In this document: one piece after another, positions 17,694 through 27,227 of the stretch
Numbering within the stretch: position 1 is the first letter of the stretch
Layout of the letters: the number at the start of each line of letters is the position of its first letter
Source: Kineosporia rhizophila
Lineage (GTDB): Bacteria > Actinomycetota > Actinomycetes > Actinomycetales > Kineosporiaceae
Length of the DNA stretch: 64,000 bases
NCBI RefSeq assembly: GCF_021277265.1
Contig: NZ_JAJSOH010000001.1
Location: forward strand, 496,001-560,000
Reading direction: 5' to 3'
The notes under the pieces: generated by a model
What the model was told of the DNA's origin: nothing
What the model saw: only the letters and a program-made list of their open reading frames with translations
Database searches by the model: none
Program-made: the position numbers and the translations under genes

Positions 17694-18590
17694 TTGCTCT
17701 CAGCACTGAACGGCGGCCAGCCCCTCGTCCTGGACGGGGGGCTGTCCACCGAACTCGAACGCCGCGGCCACGACATCACCGGCCGCCTCTGGTCCGCCCA
17801 ACTCCTGCTCGACGCCCCCGCGGCCGTGGTCGAGGCCCACCGCGCCTTCCTCGACGCGGGCGCAGACATCATCACCACCGCCAGCTACCAGGCCTCCCCC
17901 GAGGGCTTCGCCCGCGCCGGCTTCGACGCCGCCACCGCAGCCGAGCTGATCCGGCTCTCGGTGCAGCTGGCTCAGCAGGCCATCGAAGCCTCGGGCCGCC
18001 CCGCCCTGATCGCCGGCTCCGTAGGCCCCTACGGCGCAATGCTCGCGAACGGCGCGGAATACACCGGTGACTACGGCTCAGTGACCCTGGCCGACCTACG
18101 GGCCTTCCACCGCCCCCGCCTAGAGATGCTCGCCGAAGCCGGCGTAGACGTCTTGGCCGTAGAGACCGTCCCCTCCCTCCTGGAGGTAGAGGCCCTCCTG
18201 GCCGAACTGGACCGCCTGAACCACCCCGTCTGGCTCTCCCTCACCACCGACGGCGTACGCACCCGCCGCGGCGAACCCGCCGAAACCGCCTTCAGCATGG
18301 CCAAATCCGTGCCTGCCGTGGTTGCCGTCGGCGCAAACTGCACTGACCCTGCAGGGGTCGGAGCGGCGGTCAAAGTAGCAACGGACGCCAGCGGCAAGGC
18401 CGGGGTCGTGTACCCGAACAGCGGCGAGGGCTGGGACGCGGTTGCCCGCGCCTGGACGCCGGCCGCTGCTTCACAGGGTTTGCTGATTGGGGACGTGGAC
18501 GGCTGGGTCGCATCCGGAGCCCGCATCATCGGTGGTTGTTGTCGGGTCGGGCCGGAGCAGATTGCGGCTGTAGCAGCAGCTTTGCGCTGA
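17694..18590 (+). CDS. mmuM: Homocysteine S-methyltransferase (MmuM-like)
   Basis: A 298-aa TIM-barrel enzyme of the Hcy-binding family. It opens with 'LVLDGGLSTELERRG', has 'ITTASYQAS' and 'GSVGPYGAMLANGAEYTG', and carries zinc ligands in 'VGANCTDP' and C-terminal 'GGCCRVGPEQI'. It would make methionine from homocysteine using S-methylmethionine or SAM as methyl donor. The TTG at 17694 is the only start between the upstream stop and the conserved N-terminus. It is followed by a strong terminator. Confidence 0.9.
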   Translation: MLSALNGGQPLVLDGGLSTELERRGHDITGRLWSAQLLLDAPAAVVEAHRAFLDAGADIITTASYQASPEGFARAGFDAATAAELIRLSVQLAQQAIEASGRPALIAGSVGPYGAMLANGAEYTGDYGSVTLADLRAFHRPRLEMLAEAGVDVLAVETVPSLLEVEALLAELDRLNHPVWLSLTTDGVRTRRGEPAETAFSMAKSVPAVVAVGANCTDPAGVGAAVKVATDASGKAGVVYPNSGEGWDAVARAWTPAAASQGLLIGDVDGWVASGARIIGGCCRVGPEQIAAVAAALR

Positions 18591-18615
18591 GCCGCTGTAT
18601 CTAGACGCGGAAAGG

Positions 18616-18655
18616 CCGAAGCCCGGCCCTCGTTCGAGGGCCGGGCTTCGGTTTT
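18616..18655 (+). terminator. Intrinsic terminator
   Basis: CCGAAGCCCGGCCCTCG paired with its complement across a 2-4 nt loop, then GTTTT. It lies 26 nt after mmuM and could serve both converging genes. Confidence 0.85.
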
Positions 18656-18677
18656 GCTGCGCTTCGAGTTACTCCGA

Positions 18678-19793
18678 TCAGAACGGGGCGACCGTGTAGG
18701 TGGCGCCGCGGGAGACTGCAGTGAACGTGCTGACCGTGGTCGCGGCGGGCGCGGCCGTGAGCACGTGGACCGTGTACGGGCCGGAGTCGCCGGCGGCCGT
18801 GAGGTCAGGCAGTCGGCAGGTCAGTTCGGTGTCGCTGATCACCTGGATCGTCCCGCAGTTGTCCAGTGCGGTCGCGTCTGCGAGGGTGGTGGCCGTGGAG
18901 ATGTTGGTGCCGGCCGGGGCCAGCTTGACCACCGAACTGTCGGCCACGAGAGTGCCGCCGGCAGCGAACTTCTTGGCCTCGAAGTCGACGCCGGTCACCG
19001 TGATGACACGCCCTGCGGTGCCGTCACCGAAGGCCGGAGAGACCTTGGCTGCGTCGAGGTAGTCGAAGTTGGACGTCGAGGTCGCCGTACCACCGTCGGT
19101 CTTGACCACAATCGCCTTGTCGTCCCCGGTTCCGGCCGGGACCATGCCGGTCAGGACGTCGTCACCGGCGTTGCCGCTGTCGTCGTCGTCGGCGCCAAGA
19201 ACGACCTTGACCCCGGTGAGCGCCTTACCACCGATGGTTGCCGTGGTCTTGCTGGTGAAGTTCTCACCTGTGATGGAGATGGACGAGCCACCGAAGACCG
19301 GGCCGGTTGTGGCGGTGACACCACCACCAGTCGTGTTGATCGTCGGCGCCTTGAACAGCTTCATCTTGGCTGTGCCCACCACCTCGACGGTACCCGAGGC
19401 ATTCTGGACACAAAGGTTGATGGCAGCGCCCTTGGTGGTGGGCGTGAGGCTTGTCAGGCTCGGCGTGGTGAAACTGGCCCGAGTGTCCGAGATAACGTTC
19501 AGAGTCGCGGCCGTGATTTCGACCAAGGGCGACGTGAGCGTAGTGGTGGCCGTGCAGGCGTTGGCCGAGAAGTAGGCACGGCCGATCTTGCTCGCACCGG
19601 CCGCGGTCTGGAAGTCCTTACCGGTGAATACGACGACCTGACCGGCAGCCGGGCCAATGCTGGCCTTGCTCACCTTCAGGCTCTGGACCGCCGCCTGCGA
19701 AGGGCCGGCAACAGCAACGGTTCCCGCGATGGCCAGGGCCGCCGCGGCGGTGAGGCCGAGAGCCCGCTTGGCCGTGAGTTTGGGGGTGCGCAT
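18678..19793 (-). CDS. Secreted IPT/TIG-domain protein
   Basis: A 371-aa protein with a clear signal peptide (basic MRTPKLTAKR, hydrophobic core, cleavage near SQAA, about residue 34). The remainder is beta-rich with two or three IPT/TIG-like immunoglobulin folds, seen in 'PAAGQVVVFTGKDFQ', 'PVFGGSSISITGENFTSKT' and 'GRVITVTGVDFEAKKF'. The ATG at 19793 has GGAGGAA upstream. A surface or extracellular binding role is likely; no catalytic motif is seen. Confidence 0.78.
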   Translation of the reverse strand: MRTPKLTAKRALGLTAAAALAIAGTVAVAGPSQAAVQSLKVSKASIGPAAGQVVVFTGKDFQTAAGASKIGRAYFSANACTATTTLTSPLVEITAATLNVISDTRASFTTPSLTSLTPTTKGAAINLCVQNASGTVEVVGTAKMKLFKAPTINTTGGGVTATTGPVFGGSSISITGENFTSKTTATIGGKALTGVKVVLGADDDDSGNAGDDVLTGMVPAGTGDDKAIVVKTDGGTATSTSNFDYLDAAKVSPAFGDGTAGRVITVTGVDFEAKKFAAGGTLVADSSVVKLAPAGTNISTATTLADATALDNCGTIQVISDTELTCRLPDLTAAGDSGPYTVHVLTAAPAATTVSTFTAVSRGATYTVAPF

Positions 19794-20387
19794 GCGATTC
19801 CTCCGCGAGACTTTCCGGGGCTCCTCTGTGAAGCCCCACCGGGATGCCTATCGACGCCCACCCCATGGGATTGACGTCCAGGTCGTACCCTCACCCCTAC
19901 GCATCGGTAAGGCTACGCATTGCTCAATTTCCCCACCTGAATTTCTCGTTCAGTCAGGCCCTTTCGGGTGACAGCAACCGGCAATAGCCCAGAAATGTTG
20001 CGCTCAGTCAGTTCTCGCGGGCGAACGGGTGAGAATCCGTTCTGGGGCAGGTTGATGTGTAACGCAGGCCTGCGCCGTATGGATGATGATCGGCGCCGAA
20101 ATGACCTTCGTGGCAGACCCTGGACAGAGAACGCCACCGGGTCCGATCAGATCGAGTGCCTTTGCGGCGTTGATACCCCGCGCACCCCTGGACCGCCTAT
20201 GGCACGTTTCTCGACTCCGGCTCAGAGTCGGCCAGCCACCCCCCACTGCCGGCCCACTTGCCTTATCGGATGACATTTTGCGGCTTATTCGCCACTTTTG
20301 GCATCCGATCTTCCCCAGCGCGCTTTTGACATCCGATCCCTGGGGCGAAGGGCCTTGGCCGGGCAGAACACCGCGGACCAATCACAT
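19794..20387. other. Non-coding interval, about 590 bp
   Basis: No convincing gene is seen. A hairpin with GGGGCT/AGCCCC arms (19817-19837) lies just upstream of the ribosome site of the TIG protein. Base composition is more mixed than in the flanking genes. Short frames on both strands have no ribosome site or coding-like residue pattern. Confidence 0.5.
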
Positions 20388-20417
20388 GAGCCGGGGCAGA
20401 CAACTCTGCCCCGGCTC
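20388..20417 (-). terminator. Terminator hairpin after DUF2877 gene
   Basis: GAGCCGGGGCAGA and its complement enclose a 4-nt loop. It is located about 55 nt beyond the stop of the minus-strand DUF2877 gene. Confidence 0.65.
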
Positions 20418-20471
20418 AAATGAAGGTCCTCTACGCACGGCCCGCGGCCCGGTGGATCCAGGCAAAGGCCC

Positions 20472-21350
20472 CTACAGAACGAAGGCGGCGCCGATCGGGC
20501 CGGTGGCGTCGATGGCCGCCCGACGCCGGCGCGGCCCCTGGATGAGGCAGGTGAGCTGGGCCACCGCCCCGGCAGCCATGGCGGCGCCGGAGCTCGCGCC
20601 GACCGGGAGCACCTCGTCGAGGGCGGGGCGGATGGCGGCCGGGTCGCCGGTGCTCAGGGCGCCGACGAAGCGGATGAGCTGGGGCACCACGGCACCGGTG
20701 ACGGCCGAGCGCAGAAGGGCGGCGCTGATGGCGGTGGTGCGGCCGTCGGCACCGGCCACACCGTCGGCCAGGAGGCGGTGGGCGGTGGAGCGGGGGGCCC
20801 AGGCGGCGAGTGCAGCAAGGGCGCCGACCAGGGCGTCGTCGCCGGCCGGGGTGAGGCCGGGGCCCACGCCGATCAGGGCCTGGAAGGCAGCCTCGGTGTC
20901 GCCGGTGCGCAGCAGGTTCAGGCCCTCGTCGAGCGGGCCCGCGGCCTCGGCCAGCAGGCTGTCGAGCAGGGCCGTGGGCAGCAGCTCGGGAGCCGGCGGG
21001 GGCAACACCTGCTTGGGCACGCTCGGGTTCCACCAGCGCAGCACCGGCAGGCGCGTGCCCGCCATCGACACCGCGCCGTAGCCGAAGACGATCGGGCCGG
21101 GCGAGACCGGGTCGCCGTCGACCATCACCGGCACCAGGTCGGCCACGCCGGGCGGCAGGGTCAGCCCGATCGGCAGCTGCACCGCGCCGGGCTCGAGCAG
21201 GGCCACCACGGCGCCGGGAAGGTGCTTGCCCTCGTCGTCGGTGGTCGGATCGAGCTCCAGGTAGACGGCCCCCGACACGATCGCGCTCACCCGCGCGGGT
21301 CTGGCCGGCCCGGCGAGCAGAGGGAACAGGGTCAGGCTCGCGGCCGTCAT
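20472..21350 (-). CDS. DUF2877 (AllH-like) protein
   Basis: A 292-aa protein of the DUF2877 type. The conserved core is 'LIGVGPGLTPAGDDALVGALAAL' (about residues 158-180), with 'GASSGAAMAAG' near the C-terminus. DUF2877 members accompany purine or allantoin catabolism genes, and AllH is linked to oxamate carbamoyltransferase activity. I chose the ATG at 21350 because GGAGGTAAGAAA lies directly upstream; the frame is open for another 30 codons. It is divergent from a uracil/xanthine-type permease, which fits nitrogen-base catabolism. Confidence 0.75.
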   Translation of the reverse strand: MTAASLTLFPLLAGPARPARVSAIVSGAVYLELDPTTDDEGKHLPGAVVALLEPGAVQLPIGLTLPPGVADLVPVMVDGDPVSPGPIVFGYGAVSMAGTRLPVLRWWNPSVPKQVLPPPAPELLPTALLDSLLAEAAGPLDEGLNLLRTGDTEAAFQALIGVGPGLTPAGDDALVGALAALAAWAPRSTAHRLLADGVAGADGRTTAISAALLRSAVTGAVVPQLIRFVGALSTGDPAAIRPALDEVLPVGASSGAAMAAGAVAQLTCLIQGPRRRRAAIDATGPIGAAFVL

Positions 21351-21668
21351 TTTCTTACCTCCGAACGTCCGCGAGATGTCGCCGCGGACAACAGCACGTC
21401 TGAGGAACGCTGCTGAAACTACCGGACGGGGGCGACACATCGGGCATCCGTACCCGGGGACGCGCGGAGGGGCTCCGATCGGGCCCGATCAGGCAACGGG
21501 CCGCTACCGATCAGTCACAAAACGGCTCCACGAAACAAGATCCACTCTCGTCCCTCTGTGAGCTTCTGGTTAAGACGTTCACCACCGCGTGACGGGTGTG
21601 CCCCCGCACTCCTACGCTGCGCCCCAGACCAACCCCCAGACCAAATCTGAAGAGGAGCCCTGACCAGG
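21351..21668. other. Divergent promoter region
   Basis: 318 bp between the oppositely oriented DUF2877 and permease genes, with no gene. It contains several GATCGGGCCCGATC-like palindromic elements at about 21476-21490 that may be regulator sites. Confidence 0.45.
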
Positions 21669-23063
21669 ATGGCCATCGGCTGGAAGCTGCACGGTGACGG
21701 CAAGACGCTGGCACCGGGCGAAGTCGTCGCACCGCACGAGCGGCTCAGCTGGGACCGCACGATCGGGCTGGGCGCCCAGCACGTGGTGGCGATGTTCGGC
21801 GCCACCTTCGTCTTCCCGGTGCTGATGGGCCTGAACCCCCAGCTGGCGATCATGATGAGCGGGATCGCGACGATCCTGTTCCTGCTGATCGTCAACAACA
21901 AGGTGCCCTCGTACCTGGGCACCAGCGCCTCGTTCGTGGGCGGCGTGGCGGCGATCCGGGCCCAGGGCGGTGACTCCTCCGACGTCACCGGCGCGATCCT
22001 GGTGGCCGGCCTGGTGCTGGTGGCGGTGGGCGTGCTGATCCACTTCGCCGGCTCGCACATCGTCAACCGGGTCCTGCCCCCGGCCGTCACCGGCGCCGTG
22101 GTGATGCTGATCGGCTTCAACCTGGCCCCGGTGGTCGCGGACACCTACTGGCCGCAGGACCAGTGGGTGGCGCTGCTGGTGATGCTGTTCGTGATCGTGC
22201 TCAGCGTGGCCGTCGGCGGTTTCGTCGGCCGGATCGCGATCTTCCTGGGCCTGGTCTTCGGCTATGTCCTGTCGTGGATCTTCGACCAGGTCTTCGGGCG
22301 GATCACCGCCTTCAACGCGGGCACCGGCGAGGTGGACACGCACTGGCGGGTGGTCTGGGACAGCGTCGAGAGCGCGGCCTGGATCGGCTTCCCGGACAAG
22401 ACCGTGATCGGCCCGGACGGCCTGGAGATCGCCGGCTGGCACACCCCCACCTTCTCCGGCACCTTCATCCTGCTCGTCCTGCCCGCGGTGATCGCCCTGG
22501 TGGCCGAGAACGCCGGCCACGTGAAGGCCGTGGAGGAGATGACCAGCACCGACCTCGACCCGTACATGGGCCGGGCGATCGCCGGCGACGGCGTGGGCAC
22601 GGTCCTGGCCAGCGCCGTCGGCGGCTCCCCGACCACCACCTACGCCGAGAACATCGGCGTGATGGCGGCCACCCGGGTCTACTCCACCGCCGCCTACTAC
22701 GTGGCCGCGATCGTGGCCATCCTGTTCGGCCTCTGCCCCAAGTTCGGCGCCCTGGTGGCGGCCACCCCCGGCGGCGTGCTGGGCGGGATCACGGTGGTGC
22801 TCTACGGCATGATCGGCCTGCTCGGCGCCAAGATCTGGATCGAGAACCGGATCGACTTCGGCAACCCGGTCAACCTGGTGCCGCTGGCCGCCGGCATCGT
22901 GATCGCGATCGGTGACACCAGCCTGCAGATCACCGACGACTTCTCGCTCTCCGGCATCTCGCTGGGCACGATCGTCTGCGTGCTCGGCTGGCATCTGGCC
23001 CGCACGGTCGCTCCGGCCAACCTCAAGGAGCGCCTGCAGGCCGAGCGAGCCGCCCGCGACTGA
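21669..23063 (+). CDS. NCS2-family uracil/xanthine permease
   Basis: A 464-aa membrane protein with about 14 helical segments. The family QH motif is in 'LGAQHVVAMFGATFVFP' (about residue 37), and the conserved 'VAENAGHVKAVEEMT' (about 278) and 'GGSPTTTYAENIGVMAATRVYS' (about 316) are as in UraA/PyrP/PbuX. It is a proton-coupled nucleobase symporter. The ATG at 21669 is preceded by GAGGAG. The UraA-like sequence favours uracil; the DUF2877 neighbour leaves a purine substrate possible. Confidence 0.92.
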   Translation: MAIGWKLHGDGKTLAPGEVVAPHERLSWDRTIGLGAQHVVAMFGATFVFPVLMGLNPQLAIMMSGIATILFLLIVNNKVPSYLGTSASFVGGVAAIRAQGGDSSDVTGAILVAGLVLVAVGVLIHFAGSHIVNRVLPPAVTGAVVMLIGFNLAPVVADTYWPQDQWVALLVMLFVIVLSVAVGGFVGRIAIFLGLVFGYVLSWIFDQVFGRITAFNAGTGEVDTHWRVVWDSVESAAWIGFPDKTVIGPDGLEIAGWHTPTFSGTFILLVLPAVIALVAENAGHVKAVEEMTSTDLDPYMGRAIAGDGVGTVLASAVGGSPTTTYAENIGVMAATRVYSTAAYYVAAIVAILFGLCPKFGALVAATPGGVLGGITVVLYGMIGLLGAKIWIENRIDFGNPVNLVPLAAGIVIAIGDTSLQITDDFSLSGISLGTIVCVLGWHLARTVAPANLKERLQAERAARD

Positions 23064-23065
23064 GC

Positions 23066-23932
23066 TCAGCGCCCCGGCGTCCGCAGCCGGAAGCGCAAGG
23101 TGGTGCCCGGAGCCGCCTGGGCCGCCCGATCGAGGGCGGCCCGGGTCACCACCCCGATCACCGGATAGCCGCCGGTGACCGGATGATCGTTGAGGAACAG
23201 CACCGGCAGTCCGTTACCCGGAACCTGCACACTGCCGGTAGCCGTTCCCTCAGAAGCCAGTTCGCCCGGGTGAAGCCGTTGCAGCGGCGGCCCCTGCAGC
23301 CGCAGGCCCACCCGGTTGCTGGTCGGCGAGACCGTCCAGGCCGTGCGGGTGAGCAAGTCCAGGGCGCCCGAGGTGAACCAGTCGTCGCGAGGGCCGGGCA
23401 CCAGATCAAGAACCGGGTCACTGAGGACGCCCGTGGGCCCCACGAATTCGATGTCCGGTATCGCTGCGGCCGGCCCGACGGGCAACTCGTCGCCGACGGC
23501 GAGCGCAGAGGGCCCCAATCCACTGAGGACGTCGGTGGATCTACTACCGAGCACCTCGACGGCTTCCAGCCCGCCTGAGAAGGCGACGTAAGAACGCAAC
23601 CCGGCGGTCACCGTACCGATTTCGACAACCTGACCAGGCAGCAACCGCACCGGCGCATCGAAGGCTGCCGGACGTCCATTGACGGAAACCGGCGCAGGGG
23701 CACCGGTGACCGCGAACCAAACCGGCACCACCCCGTCCCACATAAGTCGTGGTCCTCGCATCGTGGTCTCCAGAACTGCTGCACCCGAAGCGTTCCCGAC
23801 CAGACGATTGGCCAATTGGTACGAGGCCCGGTCGAGGGCGCCGGAACGCGGCACGCCGAGATGAGCGTGGCCGGCGCGACCGGCGTCTTGAATCGTGGTG
23901 AACAACCCCGGATCGAGCACCCGCAGAACCAT
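23066..23932 (-). CDS. pxpC: 5-oxoprolinase subunit C / KipA-like
   Basis: A 288-aa protein of the biotin-dependent carboxyltransferase-like (KipA/PxpC) family. It begins 'LRVLDPGLFTTIQDAGRAGHAHLGVPRSGALDRASYQLANRLVGN', the family fingerprint, and has 'LFLNDHPVTGGYPVIGVV' near the C-terminus. With PxpA and PxpB it hydrolyses 5-oxoproline using ATP. The ATG at 23932 shares one base with the stop of pxpB (TGATG). No PxpA (LamB/YcsF) gene is next to it. Confidence 0.9.
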   Translation of the reverse strand: MVLRVLDPGLFTTIQDAGRAGHAHLGVPRSGALDRASYQLANRLVGNASGAAVLETTMRGPRLMWDGVVPVWFAVTGAPAPVSVNGRPAAFDAPVRLLPGQVVEIGTVTAGLRSYVAFSGGLEAVEVLGSRSTDVLSGLGPSALAVGDELPVGPAAAIPDIEFVGPTGVLSDPVLDLVPGPRDDWFTSGALDLLTRTAWTVSPTSNRVGLRLQGPPLQRLHPGELASEGTATGSVQVPGNGLPVLFLNDHPVTGGYPVIGVVTRAALDRAAQAAPGTTLRFRLRTPGR

Positions 23933-24576
23933 CAGCTCACCGGCCGGAACCGTACGGTCATTCCCGGGCGGATCAGCGCTGGCGGATCCTGCCCGAGATC
24001 CCAAAGCCGTTGCTCAGTAGTGCCGATCAGCTGCCACCCACCCGGACTACGCTGTGGGTACACCGCGGTGAACTGATCAGCGAGAGCTACCGAACCGCTC
24101 GGCACCGCAGCCCGCGGTTCGCTACGCCGGGGCACCTTCATCTGCTCCGGAACGCCGGTGAGATAGACGAAGCCGGGGGCGAAACCACTGAACGCAGCAC
24201 GGAACTCGGTACTTGCGTGCAACTCGACCACCTGCTGCTCGTCCAGCCCGGTCAACGACGCCACCTCAGCCAGATCCGGCCCGTCGTAACGCACGTCGAT
24301 GACAACCGAGCCCGCAGGGCCGACCCGGTCACCGGTGACAGAACCAACCTCGGCCAGCAACGTCTCGAACGCCGCCTGCTTCATCGGCTCGCCCAGCACC
24401 ACCAGCACGGTGGACAGCCCCGGAACCACCTCGACCAGCCCAGTGCCACGCTCCCCGGCGATCACTCGCACCCGCTCGGCCACCTGCGCCGGGTCACCCT
24501 CCGGCAGCTCCACCAGATACCCGCACTCGCCCGCCCGCCGGACCCGCCCCATCCACCCAGCAACCGCTTCTGCCAT
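23932..24576 (-). CDS. pxpB: 5-oxoprolinase subunit B / KipI-like
   Basis: A 214-aa protein of the KipI/PxpB family. The signatures are 'GFAPGFVYLTGVPEQMKVPRRSEPRAAVPSGSVALAD' and 'YPQRSPGGWQLIGTTEQRLWD'. It works with PxpC in 5-oxoproline hydrolysis; the Bacillus homologue inhibits the sporulation kinase KinA. The start is uncertain: ATG at 24576 is used here and ATG at 24552 (just before GRVRRAGECGYLVEL) is the alternative. Confidence 0.88.
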   Translation of the reverse strand: MAEAVAGWMGRVRRAGECGYLVELPEGDPAQVAERVRVIAGERGTGLVEVVPGLSTVLVVLGEPMKQAAFETLLAEVGSVTGDRVGPAGSVVIDVRYDGPDLAEVASLTGLDEQQVVELHASTEFRAAFSGFAPGFVYLTGVPEQMKVPRRSEPRAAVPSGSVALADQFTAVYPQRSPGGWQLIGTTEQRLWDLGQDPPALIRPGMTVRFRPVS

Positions 24577-24715
24577 GGACACAGTGTCCAGAACAAGGAG
24601 CCCGGATGACAGAAGCGCGGCGTCTGTGAACAACAGGTCAACGTTTGCGCCTCATGCCCAGATCTGCCCTCCGGATCCCTGGCCGGGCCGCACCGCCTCT
24701 GGGTAGTTTTCCCAC

Positions 24716-26563
24716 ATGAAGTCCCTCACCAAGCGCACAGGCGGGATCACTGCGGCGATCGCCGCGGGCACGGTCGCCGCCCTGTTCGCCCTTCCCGCCA
24801 CGCCCGCCCAGGCCGCTGACGCCGCCGACAAGGTCACCCCGGTGGCCGAGAAGAAGAAGCCGAAGACCGTCGACCTGCAGATCCTCGGCTTCAACGACTT
24901 CCACGGCCACCTGCAGTCGGACAGCCCGGGCACGGTGCTGACCAAGAAGGGCGAGGTCGAGGCCGGGGGTGCGGAGTACCTCTCGACCAAGCTGGCCACG
25001 CTGCGCAAGGGTGAGAAGAACAGCCTGACCCTGGCCACCGGTGACCAGATCGGTGGCTCGCCGTTCCTGTCCGGCCTGTTCAAGGACGAGCCGAGCATCG
25101 ACGCGCTGAACCGGATGAAGGTCGACGCCGCGGTGGTCGGCAACCACGAGTTCGACGAGGGCATCCCCGAGCTGCTGCGCATGCAGTACGGCGGCAACCA
25201 CCCCACCGAGGGCGCCTTCGACAAGGACGGCTACTCCGGCGCGAACTTCAAGATGCTCGCCGGCAACGTCAAGTACAAGAAGAACGCCAAGGTCACCAAG
25301 CCCAAGAACGCCAAGAAGTACGGCAGCTGGTTCTCCAGCTCCACCGGTAAGACGGTGCTGCCGCCCACCACGGTCAAGGTCGTGAACGGCGTCAAGGTCG
25401 GCATCATCGGCGTGGTCACCTCGGACACCCCGCAGCTGGTCGCCCAGGCCGGGATCAAGGACGTGACCTTCACCGACGAGGTCAAGGCGGCCAACCTGGC
25501 GGCCAAGGACCTGCGCAAGCGCGGGGTGAAGTCGATCATCGCCCTGGTGCACGAGGGCGGTCTGGCCCCCGAGGGCGCCACCTTCGACTACAAGTGCAAC
25601 AACGGTTCCGGCGCCAACCTGACCGGCCCGATCGTGGACATCGCCAAGAAGCTCAGCCCGAGCATCGACGTGATCCTCAGCGGCCACACGCACAACTCCT
25701 ACGTGTGCGACATCAAGGACCCGGCCGGGAACAGCCGGCTGGTGACCAGCGACCTGTCGTACGGCAAGACGGTCACCGAGATCAACCTGAAGCTGAGCAA
25801 GAAGACCGGCGACGTGATCCGGTCCTCGGTCAAGGCGAAGAACGTGGTGGTCGACCAGAAGCAGAAGAAGGCCGCCGACCAGACCAAGATCATCGCCAAG
25901 TGGCAGAAGCTGGCCGGCCCGATCGCCAACACCGTGGTCGGTGACATCACCGCCGACATCAAGCGCAGCGAGAGCCGCGACTCGGAGTCCAGCCTGGGCG
26001 ACCTGATCGCCGACGCCCAGCTCGCCTCCACCAAGGCCGCGGCCGACGGCGGTGCCCAGATGGCGTTCATGAACCCCGGTGGCGTGCGCGCCGACCTCAC
26101 GTTCGCCGGCTCGGCCGCCGGTGAGGGCAACGGCAAGGTCACCTACGGCGAGTCGTTCACCGTGCAGCCCTTCGGCAACCTGCTGGTGTCGCTGGACCTG
26201 ACCGGCAAGCAGATCGACACGCTGCTCGAGCAGCAGTGGTCCAAGCAGACCGACGGCACCACCAAGTTCCTGCACCTGGGCGTGTCCGAGGGCTTCAGCT
26301 ACAGCTGGTCCCGCTCGGCCGCGATCGGCAGCAAGGTGGACGCGAGCACGATCAAGCTGAACGGCGAGACGATCGTGCCGGGCACCACCTACCGGGTCAC
26401 GGTGAACTCGTTCCTGGCCGACGGCGGTGACGGCTTCGCCGTTCTGCCCGAGGGCAAGAACCGGGCCGGCGGTGGCGAGGACCTCGAGGCGTTCAACGCC
26501 TACCTGAAGGCGAACTCCCCGGTCACCGGCCCGACCCCGAACCGGGTCACGGCGCTCGACTGA
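24716..26563 (+). CDS. Exported 5'-nucleotidase / UshA-like phosphoesterase
   Basis: A 615-aa secreted enzyme. It has a signal peptide (MKSLTKRTGG..., cleavage near AQAA, about residue 34), then a metallophosphatase domain with 'ILGFNDFHGHLQ', 'GDQIGGSPF', 'VGNHEFDEG' and 'LSGHTHN' metal ligands. A C-terminal 5'-nucleotidase domain (about residues 410-600) has 'MAFMNPGGVRADL' and 'TYGESFTVQPFGNLL'. It removes phosphate from extracellular nucleotides. It is a single transcription unit followed by a strong terminator. Confidence 0.92.
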   Translation: MKSLTKRTGGITAAIAAGTVAALFALPATPAQAADAADKVTPVAEKKKPKTVDLQILGFNDFHGHLQSDSPGTVLTKKGEVEAGGAEYLSTKLATLRKGEKNSLTLATGDQIGGSPFLSGLFKDEPSIDALNRMKVDAAVVGNHEFDEGIPELLRMQYGGNHPTEGAFDKDGYSGANFKMLAGNVKYKKNAKVTKPKNAKKYGSWFSSSTGKTVLPPTTVKVVNGVKVGIIGVVTSDTPQLVAQAGIKDVTFTDEVKAANLAAKDLRKRGVKSIIALVHEGGLAPEGATFDYKCNNGSGANLTGPIVDIAKKLSPSIDVILSGHTHNSYVCDIKDPAGNSRLVTSDLSYGKTVTEINLKLSKKTGDVIRSSVKAKNVVVDQKQKKAADQTKIIAKWQKLAGPIANTVVGDITADIKRSESRDSESSLGDLIADAQLASTKAAADGGAQMAFMNPGGVRADLTFAGSAAGEGNGKVTYGESFTVQPFGNLLVSLDLTGKQIDTLLEQQWSKQTDGTTKFLHLGVSEGFSYSWSRSAAIGSKVDASTIKLNGETIVPGTTYRVTVNSFLADGGDGFAVLPEGKNRAGGGEDLEAFNAYLKANSPVTGPTPNRVTALD

Positions 26564-26582
26564 TCCGGAACCGAACCACGCG

Positions 26583-26620
26583 GACGTCTGTGGTCACCTT
26601 CGTAGGTGACCACAGACGTC
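26583..26620. terminator. Bidirectional terminator hairpin
   Basis: GACGTCTGTGGTCACC and its complement around a short loop, between the convergent nucleotidase and acetyltransferase genes. Confidence 0.8.
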
Positions 26621-26649
26621 CTCAGTTCTGTTTGAAGACGTTTGCCACC

Positions 26650-27180
26650 TCACCTCGGTTCGGCAGGCGGGTCACCACTGCCCAGCGCCCGCTGGAAATA
26701 GGCCACGGAGAGCCACCTCCCGTGCTTGAAGCCGACGTTCTCGTGCAGCCCCACCTGGCGGAAGCCCATCGCCTTGTGCAGCCGGTCGCTCGCCTCGTTC
26801 GGCACCGAGACCAGCGCCATGGCCTGCCGGTACCCCCGGTCCTCGAGCCGCTGCAGCAGCTCTTCGTACAGCGCCCGGCCGCCGCCCTTACCCCTGCGCT
26901 CCTGGTCCAGGTAGACGCTGACCTCGCACGACCAGCGATAGGCCGCCCGGACGCCGAGCCGGTTGCCGTACGCGTACCCGACCACCCGGCCCGAGTCGTC
27001 CTCCAGCACCAGCCACGCGTGCCCCTGCTGCGCCGAGGCCATACGGGTGGCCATCTCGTCCGGGGTAGGGGGCTCTTCCTCGAAGCTGATCGTGGTCTCA
27101 CGGACGTAGGGCGCGTAGATCGCAGCGCAGGCGGCCGCATCCTCGGGGGTTGCCGGGCGAATCAGGTGCTCGTGCTTCAT
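26650..27180 (-). CDS. GNAT acetyltransferase, PAT/Bar-like
   Basis: A 176-aa GNAT-family N-acetyltransferase. The pattern 'IRPATPEDAAACAAIYAPYVRETTISFE' at the start and the acetyl-CoA loop 'RRGKGGGRALYEELL' (about residues 95-109) match the phosphinothricin/methionine-sulfone acetyltransferase branch, as does 'ENVGFKHGRWLSVAYFQ'. The likely substrates are amino-acid analogues with a free amino group. It starts at ATG 27180, divergent from the endonuclease gene 48 nt away. Confidence 0.85.
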   Translation of the reverse strand: MKHEHLIRPATPEDAAACAAIYAPYVRETTISFEEEPPTPDEMATRMASAQQGHAWLVLEDDSGRVVGYAYGNRLGVRAAYRWSCEVSVYLDQERRGKGGGRALYEELLQRLEDRGYRQAMALVSVPNEASDRLHKAMGFRQVGLHENVGFKHGRWLSVAYFQRALGSGDPPAEPR

Positions 27181-27227
27181 GCTCGTAGATTGTGTCCGAC
27201 CACGGATGCAGACGATCGGAGCCGACC

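Noticed and set aside
21612..22994. 460-codon minus-strand frame opposite the NCS2 permease
   Set aside because: Asp/His/Gln-rich shadow of the permease gene.
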